DNA of 32,002 nt from Cuspidothrix issatschenkoi CHARLIE-1 (GCF_002934005.1 NZ_PGEM01000024.1:84080-116081), one strand, 5' to 3'. Counted from the stretch's first letter, positions 6,828-15,263 are shown. The notes: generated from the sequence alone by a model not told the origin. Translations and numbers: made by a program.

Positions 6828-7766
6828 ATGGTAGCAACGGATAAAAGATTGGAAACCCCAAAAAAATCAGACTTAGCTAGTTTTAACCTCGCTACCTATC
6901 TCAAAGAACGACAACAGCTTTGTGAAAAGGCTTTGGATAACTCCATCACCGTCGTTTATCCAGAAAAGATTTATGAAGCAATGCGCTATTCTCTCTTAGC
7001 TGGAGGTAAACGTTTGCGCCCTATTCTTTGTTTAGCTGCTGCTGACATGATTGGTGGCACAATGGAAATGGCTATGCCTACAGCTTGTGCTGTGGAAATG
7101 ATCCATACAATGTCATTAATTCATGATGACCTACCCGCCATGGATAATGATGATTATCGTCGCGGTAAATTGACAAATCATAAAGTCTATGGTGAAGATA
7201 TCGCTATTTTGGCCGGAGATGGTTTATTAGCCTTAGCATTTGAACACGTAGCAGCAAAAACCCCCGAAAATGTACCCAGGGATAGAGTTTTGCAAGTAAT
7301 CATTCGTCTAAGTAAAGCCTTGGGCGCGGCTGGTTTAGTAGGTGGTCAAGTGGTAGATTTAGACTCAGAAGGTAAGTCAGATATTTCCTTAGAAACCCTG
7401 AATTTTATTCATAATCATAAAACCGCAGCCCTACTAGAAGCTTGCGTAGTTTGTGGGGGAATTATTGCCGGTGCATCCGCCGAAGAAGTCCAAAAATTAA
7501 CTCGTTATTCTCAAAATATCGGTCTGGCTTTCCAAATCATAGATGATATTCTCGATATCACAGCTACCCACGAACAGTTAGGTAAAACCGCCGGTAAGGA
7601 TCTCACAGCCCAAAAAGTTACCTATCCTAGTTTATGGGGTATTGAAAAATCCCGCGACAAAGCCCAACAACTCGTTACTGAAGCTTGCGCTGAATTAGAA
7701 TGCTATGGGGAAAAAGCCGTTCCTCTCCAAGCATTGGCTCACTTTATCACCAGCCGCAATCACTAA
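6828..7766 (+). CDS. crtE: Geranylgeranyl diphosphate synthase
   Basis: A 312-residue short-chain trans-prenyl diphosphate synthase. It condenses IPP with allylic diphosphates to make C20 GGPP, the precursor of carotenoids, phytol and quinone tails. The first Asp-rich motif is D100-D101-LPAM-D106, typical of bacterial enzymes with two residues inserted before the third Asp. The second is IIDDILD (D239, D240, D243). GGKRLRP (59-65) binds IPP, and [12 protein letters not shown] is the conserved loop near the C-terminus. The start is ATG, with AGAGGAA eight to nine bases upstream. Next comes the DUF212 membrane protein 84 bp later, a pairing I recall as common in cyanobacteria, so the two are probably co-transcribed. 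Confidence 0.94.
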   Translation: MVATDKRLETPKKSDLASFNLATYLKERQQLCEKALDNSITVVYPEKIYEAMRYSLLAGGKRLRPILCLAAADMIGGTMEMAMPTACAVEMIHTMSLIHDDLPAMDNDDYRRGKLTNHKVYGEDIAILAGDGLLALAFEHVAAKTPENVPRDRVLQVIIRLSKALGAAGLVGGQVVDLDSEGKSDISLETLNFIHNHKTAALLEACVVCGGIIAGASAEEVQKLTRYSQNIGLAFQIIDDILDITATHEQLGKTAGKDLTAQKVTYPSLWGIEKSRDKAQQLVTEACAELECYGEKAVPLQALAHFITSRNH

Positions 7767-7849
7767 GTCTAATTTTTAACTTTGGCTTCTAATTACCTTT
7801 TTCCTCCACACAACAGCTTACTTACATTTACTAACCTCACCAAAATACC

Positions 7850-8305
7850 ATGCAGGACATAGGCGAAATTTTTAACAACCGGGTGCTGCTGGTTGCCCTT
7901 GTCGCTTGTTTTGTGGCTCAAGGATTAAAGCTTATCGTTGAGCTAATTAAACATCGCAAATTCAACGTCCGTGTTTTAGTGACTACTGGAGGTATGCCCA
8001 GCGCCCATTCGGCCTTAGTAACAGCCCTAGCAGACGGTGTAGGTCAAACTTTAGGTTGGGCATCCCCAGAATTTGCTCTAGCTACAGTTTTTGCTATCAT
8101 CGTTATGTATGATGCCGCTGGAGTGCGTCAAGCTGCCGGCAAGCAAGCAAAAATCCTCAATCAAATGATTGATGAATTATTCCATGAAAAACCCGACTTT
8201 TTCCAAGACCGCCTTAAGGAACTATTGGGACATACACCAGTGCAAGTCATTGCTGGTTCTGTTTTAGGTGTGACTATTTCTTGGTTAGCGCGGGCTGCAT
8301 ATTAG
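7850..8305 (+). CDS. Divergent PAP2 family (DUF212) membrane protein
   Basis: A 151-residue integral membrane protein of the DUF212 / divergent PAP2 family (YuiD type). The diagnostic blocks are TTGGMPSAHSALV (about 45-57), DAAGVRQAAGKQA (about 88-100) and LGHTPVQVIAG near the C-terminus. Hydrophobic helices lie at about 9-32, 70-88 and 131-148. The PSAHS motif resembles the phosphatase motif of acid phosphatase/vanadium haloperoxidase (PAP2) enzymes, so a lipid or isoprenoid diphosphate phosphatase role has been suggested for the family; its position just after crtE fits an isoprenoid-phosphate substrate, but this is inference. The array starting at 8322 lies 17 bp after the stop. Confidence 0.88.
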   Translation: MQDIGEIFNNRVLLVALVACFVAQGLKLIVELIKHRKFNVRVLVTTGGMPSAHSALVTALADGVGQTLGWASPEFALATVFAIIVMYDAAGVRQAAGKQAKILNQMIDELFHEKPDFFQDRLKELLGHTPVQVIAGSVLGVTISWLARAAY

Positions 8306-8321
8306 TCATTGGTAATTGGTG

Positions 8322-8454
8322 AACCAACAACCAACAACCAACAACCAACAACCAACAACTATCAACCAACAACCAACAACCAACAACCAACAACCAACAA
8401 CCAACAACCAACAACCAATAACCAACAACCAACAACCAACAACTATCAACGAAC
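8322..8454. repeat. Heptanucleotide tandem array (STRR), 19 units of AACCAAC
   Basis: Nineteen contiguous 7-bp units, fifteen of them exactly AACCAAC. Variants are AACTATC (units 6 and 18), AACCAAT (unit 14) and AACGAAC (unit 19). The array fills the space between two convergent genes. The minus-strand gene terminates inside it: its TGA is at 8446-8448, within unit 18 and the next base of unit 19. Confidence 0.95.
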
Positions 8455-9093
8455 TATTGAACGCAATAAAACTACTTTCCGACTATCTGCCAAGGTAGCA
8501 ACAAAACCACTTTCGCTGAGTTTTTGTAATGTGTTATATGCTTCTTTTTGGTTGGTAGTATAAACTGCCAACAGGTAAGGGCGTTGACCATAGGAGACAA
8601 AACCCACATCACCCCCAACTGCCTGTTGCAAGCTAGTAAACATTTCTGGACGATTAAAATAATCTACCAGAATTGCATAACCTTCTCCTAATATTTTCGG
8701 GTTATAGGTAATTTGGCTCTTTGGTACTTTTTGGGCTGGTGTTGTTTGTGCTTCTTGTGGTACTGAACGAGTGGTGATAATGGCAGACAAACCAACTATA
8801 TTCTGAATATATCTAGCCCAACGATTGGCATCATCAGTTTTTTTAAAACCACCAATTCGCGTGACTGTTTGATTGTTATATTTACAAACAACTGTTTTTA
8901 TTTCTGTTGGTAAGGCACTACGCAATTGCTTTTGATTGTCTACAGAAGGGCTAATTACTAATAATAGATATTCTTTTATTGCTGGTGGTTGACAATTAGC
9001 AATTTTTTGTTGAGCAACTGCTGGATAAATACTGCTAATTAAGGGAGAGATGGCTAGCAATAAAGCACTGGGCAAAATTTTTAATATTTGCAT
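8446..9093 (-). CDS. Exported SPOR-like conserved hypothetical protein
   Basis: A 215-residue protein with a clear signal peptide (MQILKILPSALLLAISPLIS then cleavage near PAVA-QQ, about residue 27), so it is exported to the periplasm or thylakoid lumen. Two repeated modules are visible: about residues 38-110 with VTRIGGFKKTDDANRWARY, and 140-205 with QRPYLLAVYTTNQKEAYNTL. Both have the beta-alpha-beta pattern (residue run, then a helix after 'xANRWAR') of SPOR-type peptidoglycan-binding repeats, but the similarity is only structural in flavour. Two cysteines (about 34 and 70) could form a disulfide. The last codon and stop lie inside a heptamer array, so the C-terminus may have been altered by repeat growth. 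Function is unknown. Confidence 0.7.
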   Translation of the reverse strand: MQILKILPSALLLAISPLISSIYPAVAQQKIANCQPPAIKEYLLLVISPSVDNQKQLRSALPTEIKTVVCKYNNQTVTRIGGFKKTDDANRWARYIQNIVGLSAIITTRSVPQEAQTTPAQKVPKSQITYNPKILGEGYAILVDYFNRPEMFTSLQQAVGGDVGFVSYGQRPYLLAVYTTNQKEAYNTLQKLSESGFVATLADSRKVVLLRSIVR

Positions 9094-9104
9094 AAATTGT
9101 TGAA

Positions 9105-9160
9105 TGGGTAATGGGTAATTGTTGACAGTTAACAGTTAACAATTAACAGTTAACAGTCAA
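9105..9160. repeat. Heptanucleotide tandem array (STRR), eight degenerate units
   Basis: Eight 7-bp units in one phase: TGGGTAA twice, TTGTTGA, CAGTTAA twice, CAATTAA, CAGTTAA and CAGTCAA. The array lies between the ycf54 stop and the start of the downstream exported-protein gene on the minus strand, where it would form the leader of the latter. Confidence 0.85.
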
Positions 9161-9170
9161 CGGTGATATA

Positions 9171-9509
9171 TTAAGAAACTGTGCTAAGGGATGCCAAAGG
9201 GTTAGGTATGGTGTCTGAAGGGGCGGAAAATTCTCCAGTAATTACATATTCTAAGCGCAGTTTGAGCCAGATAATAAATTGGGAATTGGTGGAAATAATG
9301 GCTGCCGCAGGTTGGGGACATTTCTTTTTAATATCAGCCATTGCTGGTATTTCCAGAAAGGCTGGTTGTTTGATTAACCAAAAATCAATTTCTTTTTCTT
9401 GTTCATGATAATTACGAGTGCGTTCTTTGAGAACTTCCTCTATAGGTTCTTCTTCCATGAGGAAGTGTTGACTGGCCAAAATGTAATGGTATTTTTGCAT
9501 TTTCTTCAT
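9171..9509 (-). CDS. ycf54: Ycf54 (MgPME-cyclase complex family protein)
   Basis: A 112-residue protein whose whole length follows Ycf54: YHYILASQHFLMEEEPIEE, then KEIDFWLIKQPAFLE, AIISTN, FIIWLKLRLEYVITGEF and PNPLASL near the end. Ycf54 (Slr1780 in Synechocystis) is needed for assembly and activity of the aerobic Mg-protoporphyrin IX monomethyl ester cyclase, which forms the fifth ring of chlorophyll. It has no cofactor or membrane segment. Two starts are possible, the ATG at 9507-9509 or three codons later at 9498-9500 (MQKYHYIL), the latter closer to known family N-termini. The cyclase gene (acsF/chlA) is not in this window. Confidence 0.93.
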   Translation of the reverse strand: MKKMQKYHYILASQHFLMEEEPIEEVLKERTRNYHEQEKEIDFWLIKQPAFLEIPAMADIKKKCPQPAAAIISTNSQFIIWLKLRLEYVITGEFSAPSDTIPNPLASLSTVS

Positions 9510-9623
9510 TTGCTGACTTATTCATAATTTTAGGGTACAGTGTTGATTCTTTACCCTGGTTAAGAAGCAAGGGGCAAGAGGTAATGTGAGAAAAATTTGC
9601 TTTAGATAAAAGCTATTTTACTT

Positions 9624-9700
9624 TGGTGAACTACCCACACTGACCTGACGGTACAGTGTCGGCTTCCTGTCCAGCAGAAAGCACAGTAGTAGATTTCTTT
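9624..9700. other. Possible IS200/IS605-type element end (relic)
   Basis: The stretch begins TGGTGAACTACC and forms a hairpin: CC-ACACTG (9634-9642, skipping one C) pairs with CAGTGT-GG (9654-9662), with an 11-nt loop. It continues GGCTTCCTGTCC. Sequences of the form GAACTACCC...hairpin...GGGCTTCCTG often flank TnpB-type elements in cyanobacteria (from memory). It shares GAACTAC and a following GGCTT with the element at 6574-6686. No tnpA or tnpB is near, so at most this is a relic, between pdxJ and ycf54. Confidence 0.3.
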
Positions 9701-9705
9701 CGTCC

Positions 9706-10431
9706 TCAGTCACCATTTCCCCGCATTGCCTCTTTCATTTCGCGGACTGCTCTTTCTATACCTACTAAAGCTGCCCTACTGATGATCGTATGACCGATGT
9801 TTAGTTCTTCCATGCCTGGAAGTGCGGCAATGGGGTAAACGTTCCAGTATGTGAGTCCATGACCGGCATTTACTCTTAATCCAGCTTTAATGGCTTGTTC
9901 ACAACCTTGGGCTAATAAAGTTAGTTCTTTGTGACGAGTTGTTTCGTCTTTGGCTTCTGCATATTGCCCTGTATGCAATTCGATAAATTTGGCTTTTATC
10001 TTGACAGATGCCTCAATTTGTGGTGGTTCGGCATCAATAAAGAGACTGACGGGAATGCCGACATTTTGCAATTTATCAACTATCTTACCTATTCTAGCAA
10101 TTTGTCCGACAATATCTAAACCTCCTTCTGTAGTTACTTCTTCTCGTTTTTCAGGAACTAAGGTAACATAATCAGGTTTGATATCGAGAGCGATCGCTAA
10201 CATTTCATCAGTAGCTGCCATTTCTAGGTTTAAATGGGTTCTGACAGTTTGGCGCAATAGTCGCACATCTCGATCTTGGATATGTCTTCTATCCTCCCGT
10301 AAATGGGCGGTGATACCATCTGCACCGGCTAGTTCTGCGAGTACCGCCGCCGCTATGGGATCTGGTTCTACTGTCCGCCGGGCTTGGCGAATGGTAGCGA
10401 TATGGTCAATATTAACACCGAGTGTAGGCAC
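9706..10431 (-). CDS. pdxJ: Pyridoxine 5'-phosphate synthase
   Basis: A 241-residue TIM-barrel enzyme that joins 1-deoxyxylulose 5-phosphate and 3-amino-2-oxopropyl phosphate to make pyridoxine 5'-phosphate, the last ring-forming step of the DXP-dependent vitamin B6 route. Conserved segments are [15 protein letters not shown] at the N-terminus, [45 protein letters not shown] and [11 protein letters not shown] near the end. The length is typical. The start codon is GTG (10429-10431): the family N-terminus begins exactly here, and AGGAG lies about nine bases upstream. The gene is monocistronic or leads towards ycf54, about 200 bp downstream on the same strand, with the possible IS relic between them. 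Confidence 0.96.
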   Translation of the reverse strand: MPTLGVNIDHIATIRQARRTVEPDPIAAAVLAELAGADGITAHLREDRRHIQDRDVRLLRQTVRTHLNLEMAATDEMLAIALDIKPDYVTLVPEKREEVTTEGGLDIVGQIARIGKIVDKLQNVGIPVSLFIDAEPPQIEASVKIKAKFIELHTGQYAEAKDETTRHKELTLLAQGCEQAIKAGLRVNAGHGLTYWNVYPIAALPGMEELNIGHTIISRAALVGIERAVREMKEAMRGNGD

Positions 10432-10689
10432 GCCTGGTTTCTCCTGTTTAACAATTCTCAGATGTTGATTTTAGCGAAAATTAAAACGACATAATCTCAG
10501 TATTTAGTATTTAGTCACTAGTAGTCGAATATAAATTTACCTTTTGGCAATAAAAATATAGATCACAAAAAAATCCAAATAAAAAAAGTGCTTTCAGTAA
10601 ATTCCCTCCTGAGGAAGTTTCTGAGTTTGTCTAAAAATCAAGTATTATTTTAATGTTAGACTTAGACTTAGACTAATACAACATACATC

Positions 10690-10712
10690 AAATATCAACT
10701 AAGTTGATATTT
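10690..10712. promoter_or_regulatory. Perfect 10-bp inverted repeat upstream of the MscS gene
   Basis: AAATATCAAC (10690-10699) and GTTGATATTT (10703-10712) are perfect arms around TAA. The motif could be an operator or an RNA hairpin. It follows a hexamer run (TTAGAC, three copies, about 10656-10675). A second short hairpin, TCTCAAA/TTTGAGA, lies at 10782-10797. The 417-bp gap between the divergent pdxJ and MscS genes otherwise shows only AT-rich DNA. No promoter box was assigned. Confidence 0.4.
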
Positions 10713-10848
10713 AATAGTTGAGAACGAATAGCTAATCAAAGGCGGGTAGAGCAAATGTAATTGAAATAGGAGTTTTCATCTTCTCAAAGTTTTGAGATAA
10801 TTCTTTTTGCTAATTTATTAACAATTGTAATCTGTGAGATAGACATAA

Positions 10849-12501
10849 ATGATTTATATCTTTGCCCAAGCAGAAGCAACACCAACAGCCAATCCTATAC
10901 CAATAGCACCATTCATTATGCCAACTGGGGGACAATTTGCTGGATTTTTGTCTACTTTGGCGGTGTGCGCGATAATTTCTATTGTGGTTTATGTTGCACT
11001 TTTTGTGATATTGCGATCGCTGGTTCGCAAATGGGAACAGGATACTGTAATCCTAATTCTTGGGGTTTCCCAGACTCCTGCAATTATCGTTTTGATCCTC
11101 ACCAGCCTAAAAATATCTCTTTTCCATTTAAGCAACTCAGGAGAAATAATTGCCTGGATTCAACAAACTATCACGGCTTTTTTAATAGGTATTTGTACTT
11201 ATTGGTTTACTCAGTTATTTACTGATGCCGCAGTTAGCTATTTGAAAAACTATGCGAGAAGAACAGAGGCTGTTTGGGATGATGTTTTAATACCATTACT
11301 ACAAAATTTTATCCCCGTGATTACCTATATAATAGGGACTTCCTTATTTTTTAGTTCACTGGGTGTAGATTTATCGGGTATAGGATTAGCTCTAGGTAGT
11401 ATCACTGTTGTCTTAGGGTTAGCCGTTAAAGACATTTTGAGCAACTTTTTCAGTGGCTTAGTACTATTAGTTGATACACCATTCAAATTTGGAGATGTGA
11501 TAGCTACTTCGGATGGATCACTAGCAATTATCAAACAAATTGGGATTCGGGTAACAAAGTTGTATCTGATTGAACAGCATTGTGAAGTTTATATGCCTAA
11601 TGCGACTTTAGGTAATCAAAACATCACTAACCTGAGCCGTCCCACAACGCACTATGCTTATACAATTAATGTATCAGTAAGAATAGATGCTGATGCCAGT
11701 GTGGCCACAAATATCTTACGAGAAATCGTCGTTGGACATCCAGATACCTTAGCGAATTTTGATGAGAAACTTAAATCATTAGATAGTTTCTATGGCTTAA
11801 AAGAAGCTACAGAAAATAATCTTTCTAAAAAAGATGCTGGACGTAAGCGGATAGAACTAGAAAAAGAAGTTAATTTACAATTGAAGAAAATTCATGATGA
11901 ATTTGAAACATTAGTTGAAGAGATTAAAATTCTAGAAAGAGGTGGTTTAGATATACAAGAATTAAAAAGTATTCAGAAAATCTATTTAGAGATTCTCAAC
12001 CTAGTGGGAATGGTAATTATTACAGAACGTAAGGGTAAACGACAACGTTCATGGCTAGAAGAAAATGAATCTAGGGATAAATCAACTCTAATTGGTTTGG
12101 TAAGATTTTGGTATGAAACCTGGTTACAAGATCCAGATTTAGTGCCAGAAGATCAAAATATATTGCCTGATGAATGGGAACAAAAGATTGAACTTTTGAA
12201 AATTAAATTAAATAAATTGTTCCAAACTATTTCTAACCCAGGGATAGAGGAAATGAGATTAGATGACTATGCAACAAGAGTACTAGATTGGTTAGAAACT
12301 AACTTTAAAGAGTCCTCTAATGCTTGGAAAGAACCACAAATTGAAATTACGGATATTCAAGGTTCTGCTTTACAATTCTCTGCCAGATTCTATATTGATA
12401 ATATTCAATTAGAACATTGGAGACGTGGAGAAAGAGTCAAAAACGAAGTCCGCAGAGAGATGATTCGACGGTTGAGATTAGCTCACATCTACACAGGTTA
12501 A
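10849..12501 (+). CDS. MscS-family mechanosensitive ion channel with a large C-terminal insertion
   Basis: A 550-residue membrane protein. Hydrophobic helices lie at about 32-57, 67-90, 100-125 and 150-172. The pore helix TM3 follows (about 174-205, with alternating Gly/Ala: IGLALGSITVVLGLAVKD), then the MscS beta domain (DTPFKFGDVI through VYMPNATLGNQNITNLSR). After the start of the alpha/beta domain (to HPDTL, about 301) there is a charged, helical insert of about 190 residues (302-494). The usual MscS C-terminal segment then resumes (IEITDIQGSALQFSARFY, ending RRLRLAHIY). E. coli MscS has 286 residues, so the excess is mainly two extra N-terminal helices and this insert. The protein should release osmolytes on hypo-osmotic shock; the insert may gate or filter. 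The start (ATG at 10849) lacks a strong ribosome binding site. Confidence 0.88.
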   Translation: MIYIFAQAEATPTANPIPIAPFIMPTGGQFAGFLSTLAVCAIISIVVYVALFVILRSLVRKWEQDTVILILGVSQTPAIIVLILTSLKISLFHLSNSGEIIAWIQQTITAFLIGICTYWFTQLFTDAAVSYLKNYARRTEAVWDDVLIPLLQNFIPVITYIIGTSLFFSSLGVDLSGIGLALGSITVVLGLAVKDILSNFFSGLVLLVDTPFKFGDVIATSDGSLAIIKQIGIRVTKLYLIEQHCEVYMPNATLGNQNITNLSRPTTHYAYTINVSVRIDADASVATNILREIVVGHPDTLANFDEKLKSLDSFYGLKEATENNLSKKDAGRKRIELEKEVNLQLKKIHDEFETLVEEIKILERGGLDIQELKSIQKIYLEILNLVGMVIITERKGKRQRSWLEENESRDKSTLIGLVRFWYETWLQDPDLVPEDQNILPDEWEQKIELLKIKLNKLFQTISNPGIEEMRLDDYATRVLDWLETNFKESSNAWKEPQIEITDIQGSALQFSARFYIDNIQLEHWRRGERVKNEVRREMIRRLRLAHIYTG

Positions 12502-12659
12502 AAAGAAGGTTAGACCAATTTTCTATGAAGATGCACATAATCAGACTCCCCTGTAGTCCACCCTTGCTAAGGAGGGACAGCGAGGCCGGGGGGTGAATTA
12601 TATGCAACTTTACAAAAAAATGGTATTGGTGGTAGTGCAAGAATTCAGGTGAGGCAAAA

Positions 12660-12725
12660 AGATCCCCGACTTCTATGAGCAATTTATCATTTATGGACAT
12701 AATCAATAAAAGAAGTCGGGGATCT
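12660..12725. repeat. Inverted repeat of the GATCCCCGACTTCT family with an interior spacer
   Basis: Perfect 15-bp arms (AGATCCCCGACTTCT at 12660-12674, complement at 12711-12725) enclose 36 nt. Variants with a short loop occur at 18565-18595, 22084-22112 and 30978-31006, and half-sites at 31792-31802 and 31965-31976. It lies between convergent genes. The remaining intergenic sequence (12502-12937) includes another short GC-rich repeat (about 12556-12592), a GAGCGAGTCGAAGGG-type repeat (12902-12917) and no supportable gene. Confidence 0.7.
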
Positions 12726-12937
12726 GGGCATGAACAAGTGCTATAGCTGAATACTTACGTGGTAGTTTATATGGAAGACGGCCATTTGGTCAGAGAAAAA
12801 AGTGATTTTTTACACAGGATATGTGATTAAAATTCCTGTCTATAAAACTTAGATACCAAACTATTACCTATCCCCTGCGATGCACTAAGCTGGCGATGCC
12901 CTGAGCGAGTCGAAGGGTCGAAGTGTCCCCTATTCTA

Positions 12938-13780
12938 TTAATTGCCAGCTTGTTGGATCAAAATATCCAATTCCTGCTGCATTTTGCTTCTGACTAACTC
13001 ATAGCATTCATTAACATAGGTGCGATCGCTGGCGGCGGCTTTTCCATACCTTGTAAACACAATTGGAGGGCAAACCCTAGTATAGATAGGCATAGGCAAG
13101 GGAATATTAGGTAATGGTCCAATGGCTAATCCCCAAGGTAAGCCCAGATAAATGGGAAACACCAGAGGATCAACCCCAAACAACCAAGGCATCCCTAATT
13201 TATGGAGTTGCTGCATAATTTTATAGATATCAGCCAGGACAATTAGGGTATCATGGGAACCCCAGGAAATCGCTGGTACAATTGGCACATTTTCCCGTAG
13301 TGCCAACTTAATAAACCCCTTTCGGTCAGCAAAGTAAATTTTATCTCGCATGGCATGGGGTCGAAACACATCCTCAGCACCACCAGGATAAACTAAGACA
13401 CTAGCACCAGCCCGTAAAGCTGCATAAGCCGTTTTAGGATGCGCTCTGACTGCGCCGGCTTTCATGGCCATTTCTGCAGCTTCAGGAAATACCTCCCAGA
13501 CTTTAGGGTGCATTAAACCATAAATTTCTCGTTTAGCACCAAAGCGGCGGAACCAATCATACAACATCATTGAAGTATCAGGGGATGCCAGTCCCCCATT
13601 ATGAGAACCGACAATGAGGATTTTTTCATCTGGAACATTTTCCCAACCACTGGTTTGGACTCGAAAATAACAGTTATATAATAAGCCCAATACAGGCATC
13701 ATAGACTCGATGAATTTTGGATCGCGTTGATCTAAAGACCAACCGGTGTTAGTTTTTGGAGGACGTTTTAGTTTGAACAT
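12938..13780 (-). CDS. Lysophospholipid acyltransferase-family protein (MGAT-like)
   Basis: A 280-residue protein with the LPLAT acyltransferase core. The acidic-motif region reads SHNGGLASPD (H60, D68), a spacing of seven residues instead of the usual H-x4-D. The phosphate/glycerol-binding motif is YPGGAEDVF (131-139), followed by RKGFIKLALRENVPIVP and two short hydrophobic stretches that can lie on the membrane. This pattern is closest to the MGAT-like LPLAT subgroup, which moves acyl groups from acyl-ACP or acyl-CoA to alcohols such as diacylglycerol or plastoquinol. The substrate here is inferred only. The start is ATG with no good ribosome binding site. It is convergent with the MscS gene and divergent from the exported protein. 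Confidence 0.85.
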   Translation of the reverse strand: MFKLKRPPKTNTGWSLDQRDPKFIESMMPVLGLLYNCYFRVQTSGWENVPDEKILIVGSHNGGLASPDTSMMLYDWFRRFGAKREIYGLMHPKVWEVFPEAAEMAMKAGAVRAHPKTAYAALRAGASVLVYPGGAEDVFRPHAMRDKIYFADRKGFIKLALRENVPIVPAISWGSHDTLIVLADIYKIMQQLHKLGMPWLFGVDPLVFPIYLGLPWGLAIGPLPNIPLPMPIYTRVCPPIVFTRYGKAAASDRTYVNECYELVRSKMQQELDILIQQAGN

Positions 13781-13864
13781 TAGGAAATTTTATCAGGATT
13801 TATACGGATGAAACAATCTTTTGTTTTGTCGTTTTATCCAGCCTAACGTAATCTTTCTCTTATT

Positions 13865-13899
13865 GTTCCTACTGTGCATTGGCAAATACCCGTAGGAAC
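13865..13899. promoter_or_regulatory. 8-bp inverted repeat in a divergent promoter region
   Basis: GTTCCTAC (13865-13872) and GTAGGAAC (13892-13899) are perfect arms, 19 nt apart, in the space between the divergent acyltransferase and exported-protein genes. It might be a regulator site or chance. No promoter box could be assigned. Confidence 0.25.
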
Positions 13900-14035
13900 T
13901 GAATCCGATTTTAAGCGTCTGATCATACTAGGCTATTTAAAATTGATATATGATTGACGATTCCTTGGACGTTCGGGGATTTCAAACAATATTCTTATAA
14001 ATTGCATTATTAAGAGTTGGGGGGAGACAAATAAA

Positions 14036-14467
14036 ATGAAAACTTTAAAGCTGTTTACACTTATTCCCGTAGGATTCACCATCAGTTTATTACTGACTCA
14101 AGCTAGTTTTGGCAAACCCGCCATTATTAAGCTAAACAATCCCCTTCAGACAGATCCAATCACTTTAACTGGTACATCTGGGGGAGAGGTGAAAACGGAT
14201 TGTGGGTATATTTCCACCACGCCTAGTCAAGTAATTGATGTCACAAAATCATTACCTTATCTACAATTAACAGCAGAGAGTGAAGGCAAACCAACGCTCT
14301 TAGTTGACGGACCAGGAGGACGTTTCTGTGTACTGAGTAATGATAGTTCTGAGCGTAAACCCAAGCTGTCTGGTTACTGGACTGTGGGACAATACTCAGT
14401 ATATGTAGGTGAATTATCGAAAGGAAAACATAACTATACCCTTTCCATTTCCCAACAGCAAAAATAG
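14036..14467 (+). CDS. Exported conserved hypothetical protein
   Basis: A 143-residue protein with a typical signal peptide (basic MKTLK, hydrophobic FTLIPVGFTISLLLT, cleavage near SFG-KP, residues about 27-28). The mature part of about 115 residues is beta-rich by pattern and has two cysteines (in KTDCGYI and RFCVLS) that could form a disulfide. There are no enzyme motifs and I do not recognise the family. A strong GGGGGGAGA ribosome binding site precedes the ATG at 14036. It is a single gene before psbV and is separated from it by 267 bp that contain no obvious feature other than the psbV leader. Function is unknown; periplasm or lumen location is inferred. Confidence 0.7.
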   Translation: MKTLKLFTLIPVGFTISLLLTQASFGKPAIIKLNNPLQTDPITLTGTSGGEVKTDCGYISTTPSQVIDVTKSLPYLQLTAESEGKPTLLVDGPGGRFCVLSNDSSERKPKLSGYWTVGQYSVYVGELSKGKHNYTLSISQQQK

Positions 14468-14734
14468 CTATTTCCCCATTGTGAGGTTGTAATCAGCCTA
14501 GTTCGGTTTTTGTGTAGCAGTCTAACGGATCGTATTTTTGCCAACAAATTGGACTCCTAACATGATATTGGTATTACAGCGACTCAATTTCTATGATCAA
14601 TTCACAAATGTTATGGGTTGTCCAAAGCTATTCATCGCAGAGATAGCAGCCTACTACATTCATAATGTGAATAAGTAGAGATTTAGCATCGCTTTCAAAG
14701 CTTCTATTAAGCATCAAAATCTTTAAGGGGAAAT

Positions 14735-15226
14735 ATGTTTAGAAGACTAATTGGGGTTGTTGTTGCTACTATTTTACTGACATTTCAAATGCTTGTCGGT
14801 AGTGCAACAGCCGTGGAGCTGAGTGCAGATACCCGCACAGTACCATTAAATGACAAAGGTGATACCGTTGTACTCAGTTTACAACAAATTAAAACAGGCA
14901 AACGGTTATTTAGTTTCGCTTGCGCTCAATGTCATGCTGGTGGAGTAACTAAAACTAACCAAAACGTGGGACTTGAACCAGAAGCTTTAGCAGGAGCTAC
15001 TCCCAAACGGGATAATATCGAAGGTTTAGTGGACTATTTGAAAAATCCCACTACCTATGATGGTGAAGTGGAAATTTCTGAAATCCACCCCAGCATCAAG
15101 AGTTCGGACATTTTCCCACAAATGCGAAATCTGACAGATGAGGATTTAACTGCGATCGCTGGACATATTCTCGTACAACCCAAAGTTGTTGGCACTAGAT
15201 GGGGTGGTGGTAAAATTTACTACTAA
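14735..15226 (+). CDS. psbV: Photosystem II cytochrome c-550
   Basis: A 163-residue precursor of the extrinsic lumenal PSII subunit that stabilises the oxygen-evolving Mn cluster. The signal peptide covers residues 1-26 (ending SATA), giving a mature start VELSADTRTVPL as in the family. The haem-binding motif is C63-A-Q-C66-H67. H118 (mature H92, in SEIHPSI) is the second axial haem ligand, which gives the cytochrome its very low redox potential. The end KIYY is also family-typical. The ribosome binding site AAGGGGAAAT lies just before the ATG. A good terminator follows at 15264-15293, and no psbV2 or petJ gene follows, so the transcript is probably monocistronic. Confidence 0.98.
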   Translation: MFRRLIGVVVATILLTFQMLVGSATAVELSADTRTVPLNDKGDTVVLSLQQIKTGKRLFSFACAQCHAGGVTKTNQNVGLEPEALAGATPKRDNIEGLVDYLKNPTTYDGEVEISEIHPSIKSSDIFPQMRNLTDEDLTAIAGHILVQPKVVGTRWGGGKIYY

Positions 15227-15263
15227 ATTTACCAAAATAAGTTCTCATAACTAATAACTATAG

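Noticed and set aside
8309-8563. Open frames through the AACCAAC array
   Set aside because: They are open only because a 7-bp repeat read in three frames gives no stop; translated as Thr/Asn/Gln/Pro repeats they are artefacts.
10782-10797. Terminator or attenuator hairpin in the MscS leader
   Set aside because: A short stem of A-T-rich pairs with a 2-nt loop, not credible without more support.
12437-12706. 89-residue minus-strand frame after the MscS gene
   Set aside because: It crosses the palindromic repeat and the end of the MscS gene and shows no family features.
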